A DNA stretch of 64,000 nt from Hemileia vastatrix (taxonomy: Eukaryota > Basidiomycota > Pucciniomycetes > Pucciniales > Zaghouaniaceae): assembly GCA_030280995.1 (NCBI GenBank), contig JASXTE010000019.1:7489501-7553500 (forward strand), given 5' to 3'. Positions 14,301 to 23,797 of the stretch are shown here, one piece after another. Below the pieces are notes generated by a model. The model was given only the letters and a program-made list of their open reading frames with translations. It searched no databases and was not told the DNA's origin. The stretch's first letter is position 1. Every line of letters starts with the position of its first letter. The position numbers were made by a program, and so were the translations under genes.

Positions 14301-16613
14301 CAAAGAAGAAGGTTAATAAAATTCAGTCATGGCCAAGGCCTAAAAATACTACTGAAGTCAGAGGATTTTTGGGAGTTTGTGTGTATGTCAGGATTTTCAT
14401 TAAATATTTTTCTTTGTTGGCTTCACCTTTAAGGAGGTTGGCCAGGAAAGATGCAGAGTGGGAATAGACTTAAGAGTGTGAAGAGGCTTTTCAGAAGTTG
14501 AAGAAGGTGGTGGGTGAAGATATTATTCTTCACAAGTTGGATTATGGAATTGAAGCTGGAAAAATTTATCTGGAGGTAGACTCAAGTTATATTGCTGCTG
14601 GTGCTGTTTTGTCTCAGGAAGATAAGTCTGGGAAGTTCAGGCCAGTAAGGTATGAGTCCGTGGTTTTTAATGAGGTGGAATCTAGGTACTCTCAGCCAAA
14701 GTTGGAATTATGCGGTGTAGCAAAGATCTTAAAGAAGCTACAAACTGTTTTGTGGGGGCAGAATTTTGAGCTGCAGGTGGATGATAAATATCTTGTTCAA
14801 ATGATTAACACACCTAGTCTGCCAAATGCTCCAATGACTAGGTGGGTGGCGTTTATTCAACATTTTTTTTGACCTGGTGCACAAGCCAGGTAAAACTCTT
14901 ACAATGCCAGGTGGATTGTCAAGAATACTGACCACAGATGAAGATTCTGATCCTGAAGAGTATGACAAAGATGTTCCGGTTGTTAGAGCCAGCACAAAGG
15001 GTGCTGAAGACTTTTCTCTCCTCCCCAATGAGGCTAAACTGGATGATTGTTCTGTTCTCCGCCAAGAGGATAAACTGGATGTTTCTGATCTTAATTCTGG
15101 TGATCAGGATGTTTTTGTTGATAAAAATGGGGCTGTTGTTTGGGATGGCTCAAATCTGGAGAATGGTGTGTTTTTCAGTGAACTGGATTCTCATAGGATT
15201 CAGTGGAAGGGAAGGGAATTATGAAAGTTTAGAGATTGGTGTCCCGGATGGGCCGGTCGTGTTGCTCATGTGTACACTGGTAAATTTGATGATAGAGTTG
15301 TACCTTTGGATGTTGTTTTGATGGATTTTGAAGATGAGACCTGGGGTCAGACTGGGTTTTATTTTATTTTGGTTGAATATCTGTTGACCTTGGAGAGGCC
15401 AGATATTTGTGATGATAATACTTGGTTGGAAATCAAGAATAAAAGTCCTGGATTCTATGTGTCAGGAAGAAGGTTGATGAGGAGGATGCATCCAAATCCT
15501 CAAGTTGTGGTGACTCAGAAGAAGGGTCAAGAGTTGGTGTTGAAGTCTTTGCATGAAGACCTTGGTCATAGAGGCTTTGGGGAGACTTACAGAAGAGTAG
15601 CAGACAGATTTTGGTGGCCAGGTATTAAGTTGGCTGTGCAGGGTTGGGTTCAATCTTGTGAAAAATGTCAAAGAAGAAGTCACTTGAAACCTAAAGAGGT
15701 TGGCCGTGCTACTGGTGAATCAACTGTGTTTGGAAGATTCAGTTTGGATGCTGTCCATATTAAAGAGGGCAGGTATAAATACTTGATTGTTGCCAGGGAT
15801 GATTTGTCTGGCTGGGTGGAGGCAGCGCCTCTGGTTAATTTGAATGTCAAAAATGTGGCAGAGTTTTTGAAGAAAGAATGGGTATTTAGATATGGGTTGA
15901 TGAAGCTGGTGACTTTTGACAGAGGGCCAGAGTTTGGAGAAGAATTAAAAGAATCTGTGGCAAGTATTGGTTCTAGAGTCAGGGTGGCTACGCCTTATTA
16001 TCCTGAAGCTGAAGGCATGGTTGAAAGAGGTTATCAAGTTATCAAGAATGCTTTGGTGAAGATGTGCAGAGATAGTGCTGAAAAATGGTGGCATTATTTA
16101 CCCTTGGTGTTATTTGCTGATAGGGTCACTGTGAAAAGGACAACTGGCTATTCTCCTTATGAATTAATGCTTGTTCAGAAAGCTGTTCTACCAGTGGATT
16201 TGGAAGCCATCTCTTATCTTGGAATCAATTGGGATGATGTGTGCTCAACAGAAGATTTTCTCTGTGCCAGGATGCAACAGTTAGAATGTAGGGAGGAATG
16301 TCAAGAGAAGGCATACTCTAGAATGATGAAGATAAGAAATAAATCAGTCAGATCCTGGGACAAGAAGTTGGCTCATAGACTCAGGAATCCCTTAAAACCT
16401 GGTTGTTTAGTTTTGGTGTATAATAGAAGCTTAGAGAGTCAGTGGGGAAATTTTTTTGCTGACAGATGGAATGGACCTTACAGAGGCAGATCTTGAGTTT
16501 CTGGAGGTTCTTATTTTTTGGAAGAATTGGATGGTGAAGTCCTAAAGAAGAGGGTGGCTGTGGATCAAGTGAAGAGATTTTACCCTAGAGGCACAAGAAG
16601 TGAAGAAGACTGA
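11310..16613 (+). pseudogene. G2 pol (RT, RNase H, integrase), broken
   Basis: Order of blocks: N-terminal spacer with degenerate LQKEVKL/LHEDKLH repeats (11747-11834), LSGEEKKLLL, solo LTR at 12391-13566, RT (SSPVFCVKKQNGKLRV, RLPQGATNSVAVYQ, IFIDDGG as the catalytic box), RNase H (VDSSYIAAGAVLSQ), integrase HHCC (HEDLGHRGFGETY ... CEKCQRRS) and DDE core (SLDAVHIKEG, TFDRGPEFGEE, EAEGMVERG), then a GPY-like RWNGPYRG and FYPRG. Disruptions: tandem stops TAG/TAA at 14465-14473, a T-run frameshift at 14870, frame changes near 15224-15270 and a TGA at 16494-16496. A duplicated segment (11480-11590 and 11920-12030) lies in the spacer. Confidence 0.87.
12391..13566 (+). mobile_element. Solo LTR, T family (1176 bp), inside G2 pol
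   Basis: Starts TGTCAGCCTAGATATCC and ends CTGACA, with a perfect 5-bp target duplication GAAAC at 12386-12390 and 13567-13571. It is closely related, on the opposite strand, to the LTR at 58146-59322. Confidence 0.95.
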
Positions 16614-16750
16614 CTCCGCAATGAGGATAAACTACGGACCATTCTTTAATTTTGGATTTATTTGTGGTGATCCTGTGCATCTGTTTGTTGGAAACTTTTG
16701 TTAGAGGTTACCCATGGGCGGGGCCTCTAGATTTTATTTTGTCAAGTGTG

Positions 16751-16791
16751 GGGGTGACTGATGGGCTGGCTGCTCTATCAACAGTTACCCC
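16751..16791 (+). ncRNA. Conserved GGGGTRAYTG hairpin, copy 1
   Basis: GGGGTGACTG pairs with CAGTTACCCC around a loop with the constant core GCTGGCTGCTC. Copies at 17011, 20251 and 51912. The function is not known. Confidence 0.6.
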
Positions 16792-17010
16792 AGATTGTCT
16801 GTTTCCAACCACTTCTCTTAATTTGGTTGAACCCTAGTATTAGTGTTTCTTCACAGGTTTTAAGTCCTCTATGACTTTAAACTGGAAATTCTTTTGGTCT
16901 TCAAGTGCCGGAATCTTCACGCTTATTGGTTTTGGGTTTTCTGTGTTGGATGTGTGTTTTTGTTAGAAGGTACCCAGGGGGGGCTTCTAGATTTTATTTT
17001 GGCAAGTGTG

Positions 17011-17052
17011 GGGGTAACTGATGAGCTGGCTGCTCTGTAGAACAGTTACCCC
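17011..17052 (+). ncRNA. Conserved GGGGTRAYTG hairpin, copy 2
   Basis: Ten perfect pairs, GGGGTAACTG with CAGTTACCCC. The loop contains GAGC-N5-GCTC, which can form an inner stem. Confidence 0.65.
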
Positions 17053-17182
17053 ATAATGTCTTTTTCAAGTATTTTGTTTGTCCTATTTTAATCCTAGTTC
17101 TGGCTTTGTTATTCAGGTTTCAGTCCACTATGACTTTAAACTGGTTTTGGATGGGTTCTTTGTTTCCTTGGAGTGGCGGTGG

Positions 17183-17239
17183 ATCACTGGTGGTCTCCCG
17201 TTATTTTTATTTATTGGAGGGAGCCCAACCAGTAATGAT
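17183..17239 (+). ncRNA. TCACTGG...CCAGT hairpin, G2 copy
   Basis: ATCACTGG at the left and CCAGTAATGAT at the right, with an inner GGTCTCCC/GGGAGCC stem carrying one bulged T. The G1 copy is at 52175-52226. Confidence 0.5.
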
Positions 17240-17404
17240 TTCCTTGGATTGGAATTTTACTTTTCTTTTCTCCTGATTGCTATGTTTATGGTTGTTTTAG
17301 ATAGTAGTTTTAGATTATTTTCTTTTTTTCTCTTTTTTTCTTTTAATTTTTTTATGGGGGTTATTAGGATGTAACGAGGGAAAAATCACAAAATTATGGT
17401 GTTA

Positions 17405-17473
17405 CCACATCAGGGTCACCTGGATGTGGGCAAGCATTGGTTGGGAAAGGCTCATCAATTGGCCGGGCAATGC
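17405..17473 (+). ncRNA. Bipartite CCACATC hairpin, G2 copy 1
   Basis: First hairpin CCACATCAGG/CCTGGATGTGG (17405-17429). Second (17434-17473) has outer stem GCATTG/CAATGC and inner GGC/GCC around CTCATCAATT. Related copies at 17582-17651 and 52301-52370 keep the pairing with different bases. Confidence 0.65.
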
Positions 17474-17581
17474 TATTTTCTTTTTTATTTATTTCATTTA
17501 TTTCTGTGTTTCATTTTTTATTATTTTCTTTTAATTTCTAATTTTTTATCATTAATCATTTAAAAATATTTAATTGTGTAT

Positions 17582-17651
17582 CCACATCAAGATGCACCTG
17601 GATGTGGGTAAGGTATCATGGGATCAGCTCATCAATTGGCTGGAGGATACC
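17582..17651 (+). ncRNA. Bipartite CCACATC hairpin, G2 copy 2
   Basis: First hairpin CCACATC/GATGTGG. Second has outer stem GGTATC/GATACC and inner CAGC/GCTG around the shared CTCATCAATT loop. Confidence 0.65.
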
Positions 17652-17726
17652 ATTTGTAATAATTATTCATTTCATTTTAATTTCATTTCAATTTTTTTAG
17701 TATGTTAGTAGTTAGTAGTTAAAAAC

Positions 17727-18250
17727 AAAAATAAAAATAAAAATAAAAATAAAAATAAAAATAAAAATAAAAATAAAAATAAAAATAAAAATAAAAATAA
17801 AAATAAAAATAAAAATAAAAATAAAAATAAAAATAAAAATAAAAATAAAAATAAAAATAAAAATAAAAATAAAAATAAAAATAAAAATAAAAATAAAAAT
17901 AAAAATAAAAATAAAAATAAAAATAAAAATAAAAATAAATATAAAAATAAAAATAAAAATAAAAATGAAAATAAAAATAAAAATAAAAATAAAAATAAAA
18001 ATAAAAATAAAAATAAAAATAAAAATAAAAATAAAAATAAAAATAAAAATAAAAATAAAAATAAAAATAAAAATAAAAATAAAAATAAAAATAAAAATAA
18101 AAATAAAAATAAAAATAAAAATAAAAATAAAAATAAAAATAAAAATAAAAATAAAAATAAAAATAAAAATAAAAATAAAAATAAAAATAAAAATAAAAAT
18201 AAAAATAAAAATAAAAATAAAAATAAAAATAAAAATAAAAATAAAAATAA
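17727..18250. repeat. (TAAAAA)n hexanucleotide microsatellite, about 87 units
   Basis: About 524 bases of nearly perfect 6-base repeat with single interruptions near 17940 and 17967. It produces a spurious Lys-Ile ORF. It lies between the hairpin region and antisense gene alpha. Confidence 0.98.
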
Positions 18251-18485
18251 AGTTAAAATTAATATTAAAATAAAAGTAAAAATAAAATAAAATAAGATTT
18301 TATATATCTGTTAGCTGTTATTATTATTTTCTAGTTAGTAATTTTGTTTAAAATCTTTTATTTAATGATGGGATGAAGAAGCCTCTGGCTGTTGGTCCAG
18401 ATGGTTGTGGCATTTTTGTTTCTTGTTTGGATTAGAGGAAGAACTGTGTTCCTTGTGGTGCAGGCGGCTGGAGAAAGTATAGGGG

Positions 18486-19871
18486 TTATACTGGTACGGA
18501 ACTGGGTTGGAAGGTAGAGTTTGGAAAGAAGAAGAAGAAGTAGGAATGGAGTGCTGGAAAGTACTTGATAATCCAAGACATCTTCCAGTGGTCATCAAGG
18601 AGTTGTTTTCTTAGATTCTTCTCAAAATAATTCAATGGACCATGGAGAGCAAAGGCCTTAAGCATGTTTGAACACATCATGCTAAGGTGTTGCTTCATAT
18701 CAGCATAATCCAGCATCAAAGTAGTTTCTAGGGGTTGGCCAGTTCCAAATGCAGTTGCAGGAGGCGGGGTTCCAACTAAAATCAGAAGAATTTGTTCAAT
18801 AAATATTCTCTTTTGAAGAAATTGTATTTTGTTAATTTATTTTGGTACTTACAGATTGGGAGATCTTCAAATTTGTATGCAGCTGGAATATGGACAGCTG
18901 AACAGTGTTGAATAGGTATTGTAGGAGGGTCCACCAGATGGATGTATGGATTTTTCGGGTAATTCTCTGAATGATGATGAGAAGATGAAGGATAAGAAAG
19001 AGGTTTCTGGGCTCTGGTTGCAGCAGCAGGGCTGTTGTTGTTGTCATTGTTTATATTATTGCTTGGGGCAGGTTTACTAGATGCTGGCGGAGGAGTGCCA
19101 GTTTGATTGAGGGAAGGACCAGGAGATGGTGATATGGTGACTGATTGGGATCTTCTGGATGAAGATTCAGAAGAAAAAGAGGTATCAGAAGAATAATTGG
19201 CGGCCAGAGGAGAGGTGAAGTTGTTTTCTCCTGAAGCAACAGGAGTTTGGTGTTTAGAAGCAGTGTTGGCTGTTTTGGTGTTAATAGAAGAAGAAATGGC
19301 GGAGGTACGCATTGCTCTGGGGGAATTAGAAGGTTGTGGTGTTGGGTTATTGGTGTTGTATTGAAGAATTTGGTTGTTTTTTGGCTGAATTTGGATGTTT
19401 TGAGCCTGATTTTTGTTTTCTGATGAGGCGGGCGGGCCACCTGGACACAGTCTAGCAGCCTAGGAGCTGATTTTGGCGCTAATTTTGATGAATTTGCAGA
19501 AAGGAAAGCAGATTCTTGGGATGATAAAGCTGGTATTTTGGTCTTGGGTTTGTGAGTAGAGCGTTGTGATCTTCTGGAAGGAGCAGAAGACAAGGAGGAG
19601 AAGCAGGTCCATACTCTGGTGACCTGGTTGGTGATCTGGATATATATTTATGTGAAGGTGAAGGCGGAGGTATTGGGTAATTGGGATCTCTGTCACACCT
19701 TTTCTTTTTGGAGTTGCAAGAATCACAGGCCCTGTTATAGAGTTTTGCCTGAGGGGTAGGAAGAGTGAAAGTGAAAGGTCTGCACATGTGGATGCACTGT
19801 TTGCAAGCATAGTCTTTTGGAGCAGTGAAGCAGGGAAGGTCCAATGGGTTAAAGTTAGGTGATCCAGCCAT
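18486..19871 (-). pseudogene. Antisense zinc-cluster gene alpha of G2, frameshifted
   Basis: Opposite strand to gag-pol, homologous in plan to the intact gene at 52755-53768. The start at 19871 (MAGSPNF) leads into a cysteine-rich domain, CKQC ... CRPF then YNRACDSCNSKKKRC, sharing the YNRAC-x2-C-x6-C half with the G1 copy; the first half is three residues shorter (C-x2-C-x3-C). A Ser/Pro/Thr/Asn-rich linker follows in three successive frames (changes near 19480-19590 and 19310-19440), so I call it broken, although an unrecognised intron is possible. The last intron (18776-18852, GTAAGT...TTAG) is intact and joins KFEDLPI to a C-terminal domain containing LNYFEKNLRKQLLDDHW, ending at 18486. 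No similarity to known proteins beyond the zinc cluster is recognised. Confidence 0.6.
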
Positions 19872-20017
19872 AACCTGTGAAGGAGAAATAGTGGGAAGAA
19901 AATAGATAGCTTAACAGATTTATCAGTGATGTGTAGATGGTGTAGAAAGAGTGGAATTTCAGAAGGTTGGCTGCGGTGCATTGTGCATGGAGGCAACACC
20001 GCCCTTGTTATGCACCA

Positions 20018-20444
20018 GTCCTTCAAGACTTTAAACTGAAAATTACTGGCAGTCTGTCAAGACTTTAAACTGAACACTGGAAAGTCCGTCAAGACTTTAA
20101 ACTGAGCACTGGTACAGTCCCCCAAGACTATAAACTGAGGAGGTTTTAATAGTTGAGTCCTTCAGGACTATAAACTGATAATGGGAGTTGGTGTGATTCT
20201 GGCAGAGGGAATCCAAGGGGGAGTCTCTGAATTTTGTTAAGGCAAGTGTGGGGGTAACTTATGAGCTGGCTGCGCTGTAGAGCATTTACCCCAGAATGTT
20301 AGTTTGTTTCTTTGGGTCTTAAATTTTTTGATCTCTGTTTCTGTCTTTGTGATTTAGGTTTTGAGTCCCCCAAGACTATAAAATGAGGTCTGTTAGTCCC
20401 CCAAGACTTTAAACTGAGGATTAGTCCCCCAAGACTGTAAACTG
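20018..20444 (+). repeat. Array of eight GTC-N6-GAC/TAAACTG motifs
   Basis: Starts at 20018, 20052, 20084, 20117, 20157, 20364, 20396 and 20424. Each is GTC, six bases, GAC, then TTTAAACTG or a close variant (TATAAACTG, TGTAAACTG, TATAAAATG). The array fills the space between antisense genes alpha and beta and is interrupted by the hairpin at 20251. The equivalent G1 array is at 53874-54332. Confidence 0.9.
20251..20292 (+). ncRNA. Conserved GGGGTRAYTG hairpin, copy 3 (weaker)
   Basis: GGGGTAA pairs with TTACCCC, then the stem weakens (CTT opposite CAT). The GCTGGCTGC loop core is kept. Confidence 0.5.
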
Positions 20445-20524
20445 AGGAATTTTTTTATGATGATTGGCTATATTCAGGAAGTCTGGAGAGGTCAAGAATT
20501 GTTTTTTATTTCTAAGTCAAGAGA

Positions 20525-21164
20525 TTAATCAAGAGTAGTAGGCAGAAGAGAATCAAGAGATGTGACAAAATGTTCAGCATTAGCTTTGAATTGGTGTATG
20601 AGGTTCTTCCTTTTCTCAAGATCCTGTGGGTTCCTAGCAGGAGTGGATTGGAAATAGTCTAATAGGAGATGCTTCTGTTGAGAAGAATGTTGTTGAAATT
20701 GGTCCTTAATGGTAGGCAATGGGTTAGGTGGGGGTGTTTCAATGGTTCCCACATTGTCATCATTGCTGTCAAGAGGAAAATGAACTGGAAATTGGTCAGA
20801 TTGGAGTTCAGTATGAAGAAATTTTGTGTTTACCATCAGATGGACCAGGGATGGTGGAAGTAGTGGTAGTAGTAGTGTGGACACTCTTTTTTGGAGGGTG
20901 TAATTTGTGGACCAGTCTGGGGATCAGGATAGAAGGCCTGGATCTTTTGGTATTGGTAGAAGGTGGATCAGGTTGTGGAGAAGGTGAAAAAGTTTCAGAA
21001 GACAATGGACCAGGTCTGAAGCAAGTCTTTTTTCTAGAGTGGCAGGCATCACAGGAGGTTCTGTAGGGATGAGCTGGTGGTGAGATGGAGCATATGAGAT
21101 TATTGTCAATGCAGTATTGGCAGGGGCCCATGTCAGTAGCAGATTTGGAAAGAAAGCTGAACAT
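20525..21164 (-). CDS. Antisense zinc-cluster gene beta of G2, two exons, intact
   Basis: Opposite strand to gag-pol. Exon 1 is 21164-20834, exon 2 is 20784-20525; the 49-nt intron (GTAAAC...CAG) keeps frame and gives 196 residues, against 202 for the G1 homologue at 54913-55607. N-terminal six-cysteine domain C-x2-C-x6-C-x12-C-x2-C-x6-C (CQYCIDNNLIC, then RTSCDACHSRKKTC), a basic and Pro/Ser/Thr-rich linker, and a C-terminal helical segment LLLDYFQSTPARNPQDLEKR aligning with the G1 MLAYFQETPANNHEDLMKRR. It is open although gag-pol around it is broken. The start is chosen at MFSFLSK because it best matches the G1 N-terminus; an in-frame ATG exists upstream at 21227. It may act as a DNA- or RNA-binding regulator of the element; this is inference. 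Confidence 0.65.
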
Positions 21165-21200
21165 GGTGGTTGTTGTTAGGAGAATGTGGACATTCTCTCT

Positions 21201-21211
21201 TGGAGGGAGGA
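21201..21211 (+). promoter_or_regulatory. Polypurine tract of G2
   Basis: TGGAGGGAGGA directly before the 3' LTR. An almost identical tract precedes LTR-C of G1 (55721-55730). Confidence 0.8.
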
Positions 21212-23797
21212 TGTGGTCTTCCAACATTGGCAGAGCCCTTTGTTGGTTTATTTGGTGGTATTTTGGTATGCCTTAAATGGCATTGTTCAAATAATTGAGT
21301 ATTTTTCTGGAATTATGCAGCAAATGTTGGGACTACAGAGATCTAGAGGCTACCATTGGATATCCCTGGTTTTTCTCTATATTTTATGTCTTGAGGACAT
21401 TTTTCATAGCATAAGTATTTTGGGGATATTTTCTCACTTTTTATTTTAAAAAGATTGCTGTTGAATTTTGTTTTTCATGTTTTATGGGCTAACCTTAAGT
21501 CTTAGGGTTAAGTGCTTAGTACCATTGGAAAGATCTGGATTTTCTCTATATTTCATGTCTCAATGTTGTTGTAATGTAATGATGTGTTTTAAGGTTTTAG
21601 TAGTTGTAGGTGAATTTCCTAAGTAGTTTGGGTGTTTTTGGGGGTTTCTGGCTTCAGGGTGGTCAGGCTGCCTCAGGCGGGCTTCCCAGTGCTGGGCAGA
21701 CTACCCGCCTCAATGCTAGAGGGCTGGAAGCTCTTCTAGGGAGGTTTTATGCAATTTGGTGTTCAGGAACGCCAGATTTGCAGGTGTGCATGGGCTCTTG
21801 ATTAGTAGTCTGTGTGTATATAGTGAAAAAAAGGGGTTTGGGGGAACTTTAATTATCATTCAACCATCTGGCAGGGATATCATTGTTCCTCACTCAGTTT
21901 TCACTGTTTGTTGGCCACAATTTGGCTGTTTTTGTTGCAATTAAGCTCTTCATTTAACTTAGCTTAGCAACTGTTTTCTCTGTTATAGTCTTGCAAGCTA
22001 TAGCAAGTATCATTTCTGTCTCTGGTGTGGATTGGCAACCTACATCAGTATCATTTCTTTCTCTGGTTTGGACATTAGTCTGCATTTCAGTTCTTTGGTG
22101 TGGTAGTCTGTCTGGAGACTACTTTTGTCAGTCTGAATATTCTCAGGACTGAGTAAAATTACTAACAAATTATGTTAAACATATGTAGCATACATGGGAA
22201 CAATAAATAATTGTATAAAAAATTGATTTAATACAAATATATGCCATTATAAAGCATTATATACATGCATATATCCACCTTATTTAAGTCTTATGTACTT
22301 AATATTAAGTTAGAATATGTTAGGGTAACCTTAAGAACCTTAGCCATAAGCCTACATAATTTTTAAGTACACATAAAGCTAATTTTTCTATTATTTTATT
22401 GAAATAATTGATAAATGCGCTTATTATCACTAAAAGTTGGATATATGCGCTATAAATGTTAAGATAATAAAAATGCGCCTTGACAGATCAATTTGCCTTA
22501 TTTGGAACAATTGATCTGGCTATTTAAAAGTGTAAAAATTACACTTTTCAAATTTGGTGTTTTTTATGCCAGAAATGGCCTCTGTGCAGTGGCTACATAC
22601 TGCCTGCATTTTTCCCGTGTGAATAGCTTCATTTTTAGCAAAGTTAGTATTTTTCACGCTAAAATTACCCCACATACATGCACTATATGTGGAAACACAC
22701 TAAAATAGGCGAGGGACGCTTATTTAGTGTCTTAATTTAGTTTCAATGTGATTTAACCTTATTAAATGCACTAATTGCATTAGTTACATCAGTCTTGGCG
22801 CCCAATTATGCTACCACGCTTAAAAATTGCCTATTTAGTCAAGGATTTACCCGTGGTTACGCCTGCCAAGAGTCTGCATACAGGGATTAGCCCTTACACG
22901 CATTAAATTAGGCTTTTCAGTGGTTTCTCAGTCAATAATGCTTATTTTTGGACAGGGATTTCACGTATAAATTAGTAATAGTTAACTCTAACATTTCTAC
23001 TGTTAATCCCCCTTAATACTGTGTTATATTTAGTACCTTTTCTTTATTTTTAGTCTATTAAAAATAGATATTACACGCATATACACTCTTTTTTGGGTTA
23101 TTCTTTATTTGTGATGGATTATCCCTATTATTTCAGGATTTTGGCGTGTGATATTATTATTTGGTTGTCATTGGTCATTCCTTATGTTGTTGGACAGGTC
23201 TATTAGTTATTTTGAGGCGCATTTGGCCGTGTATAGGATTGGAATCATCAAGGGGCATCATTGGGGAATTATTGGGTATAAAAGGAGGGGGTTTTTGGTC
23301 ATATTTTCTACATTCAATTTATCATTTTTACAATTACAATTACAATATATAACCAATAAAATTTATCTTACATTTCATTAGTACTTTAGAGAGTCTTTGA
23401 ATAGTATTTTAAATATATTAAATCTATTTTTCTGCACAACAATAAGCCTTGTAATACCAATTATAATAAGTGAGAGTAAATTACTGAGCCTTATAATTGA
23501 TTTTATTCTACTACTTGCTTGTTTTATACCATTGTATTCATTTGGGACCTTTTGTAAATCTTCTAGACACTAGAACAGTAAGCTATTCACGTCTCTGGAC
23601 TTGGACTAAGCCTGACAACTTTCTTGACTGATCAAGCAGTCCAGTGTGTTTGGAAAAGGGCTTTTGTGGTAACAGGAACCAATTTACTGTAACAGGTAAA
23701 TCTCACTCTATTTTTCTAAAGGGACAGGGTTTTTCTGCTTGATTTTCTCCAACTCCCTTGGCCAAGGCCTATAGCTAGTACTATAGGATTTTCTACA
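21212..23797 (+). repeat. 3' LTR of G2, split by a solo LTR
   Basis: TGTGGTCTTCC start and TTCTACA end, colinear with 8068-9202 once 22126-23622 is removed (about 1089 bp left). Confidence 0.88.
22126..23617 (+). mobile_element. Solo LTR, T family (1492 bp), inside the G2 3' LTR
   Basis: TGTCAGTCTGAATATTC ... AAGCCTGACA with a perfect 5-bp target duplication ACTTT (22121-22125 and 23618-23622). It is a close relative of the interrupted LTR starting at 28709 and shows its uninterrupted form. Confidence 0.95.

Larger units (their letters stand above)
16614..17144 (+). repeat. Three N6-inverted-triplet/TAAACTG motifs downstream of G2 pol
   Basis: Copies at 16614-16634 (CTC-N6-GAG, tail GATAAACTA), 16864-16885 and 17123-17144 (GTC-N6-GAC, tail TTTAAACTGG). 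They are noncoding counterparts of the copies inside pol. Two copies of a longer hairpin lie between them. Confidence 0.85.
8068..23797 (+). mobile_element. Ty3/Gypsy LTR retrotransposon G2, 15.7 kb, decayed
   Basis: Bounded by two direct LTRs (8068-9202 and 21212-23797) of about 1.1 kb once the nested solo LTR is subtracted. In order: 5' LTR, primer site, gag-protease, pol, three types of hairpin, a hexanucleotide microsatellite, antisense gene alpha, a motif array, antisense gene beta, polypurine tract, 3' LTR. Flanks are GGCGG on the left and ACGTG on the right, so there is no target duplication. Two T-family solo LTRs are inserted, at 12391-13566 in pol and 22126-23617 in the 3' LTR. Confidence 0.88.

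Noticed and set aside
17011..17052. Hammerhead ribozyme, suggested by ACTGATGAG next to a small GAGC/GCTC stem
   Set aside because: No GAAA follows the inner stem, and the CTG bases are paired in the 10-bp outer stem; other copies have ATTGATGGG. Kept only as an unexplained hairpin.
16652..17374. Hydrophobic short ORFs after G2 pol, considered as an env-like gene
   Set aside because: They overlap the hairpins and motifs, are interrupted, and have no equivalent frame in G1.
17965..18273. 102-residue Lys-Ile ORF
   Set aside because: It is a translation of the TAAAAA microsatellite.
18782..19593. Ser/Pro/Asn-rich minus-strand ORFs as separate genes
   Set aside because: They are successive frames of one decayed antisense gene alpha.
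23148..23381. Short ORFs in the solo LTR
   Set aside because: Noncoding LTR sequence with no conserved frame in the related LTR at 28709.
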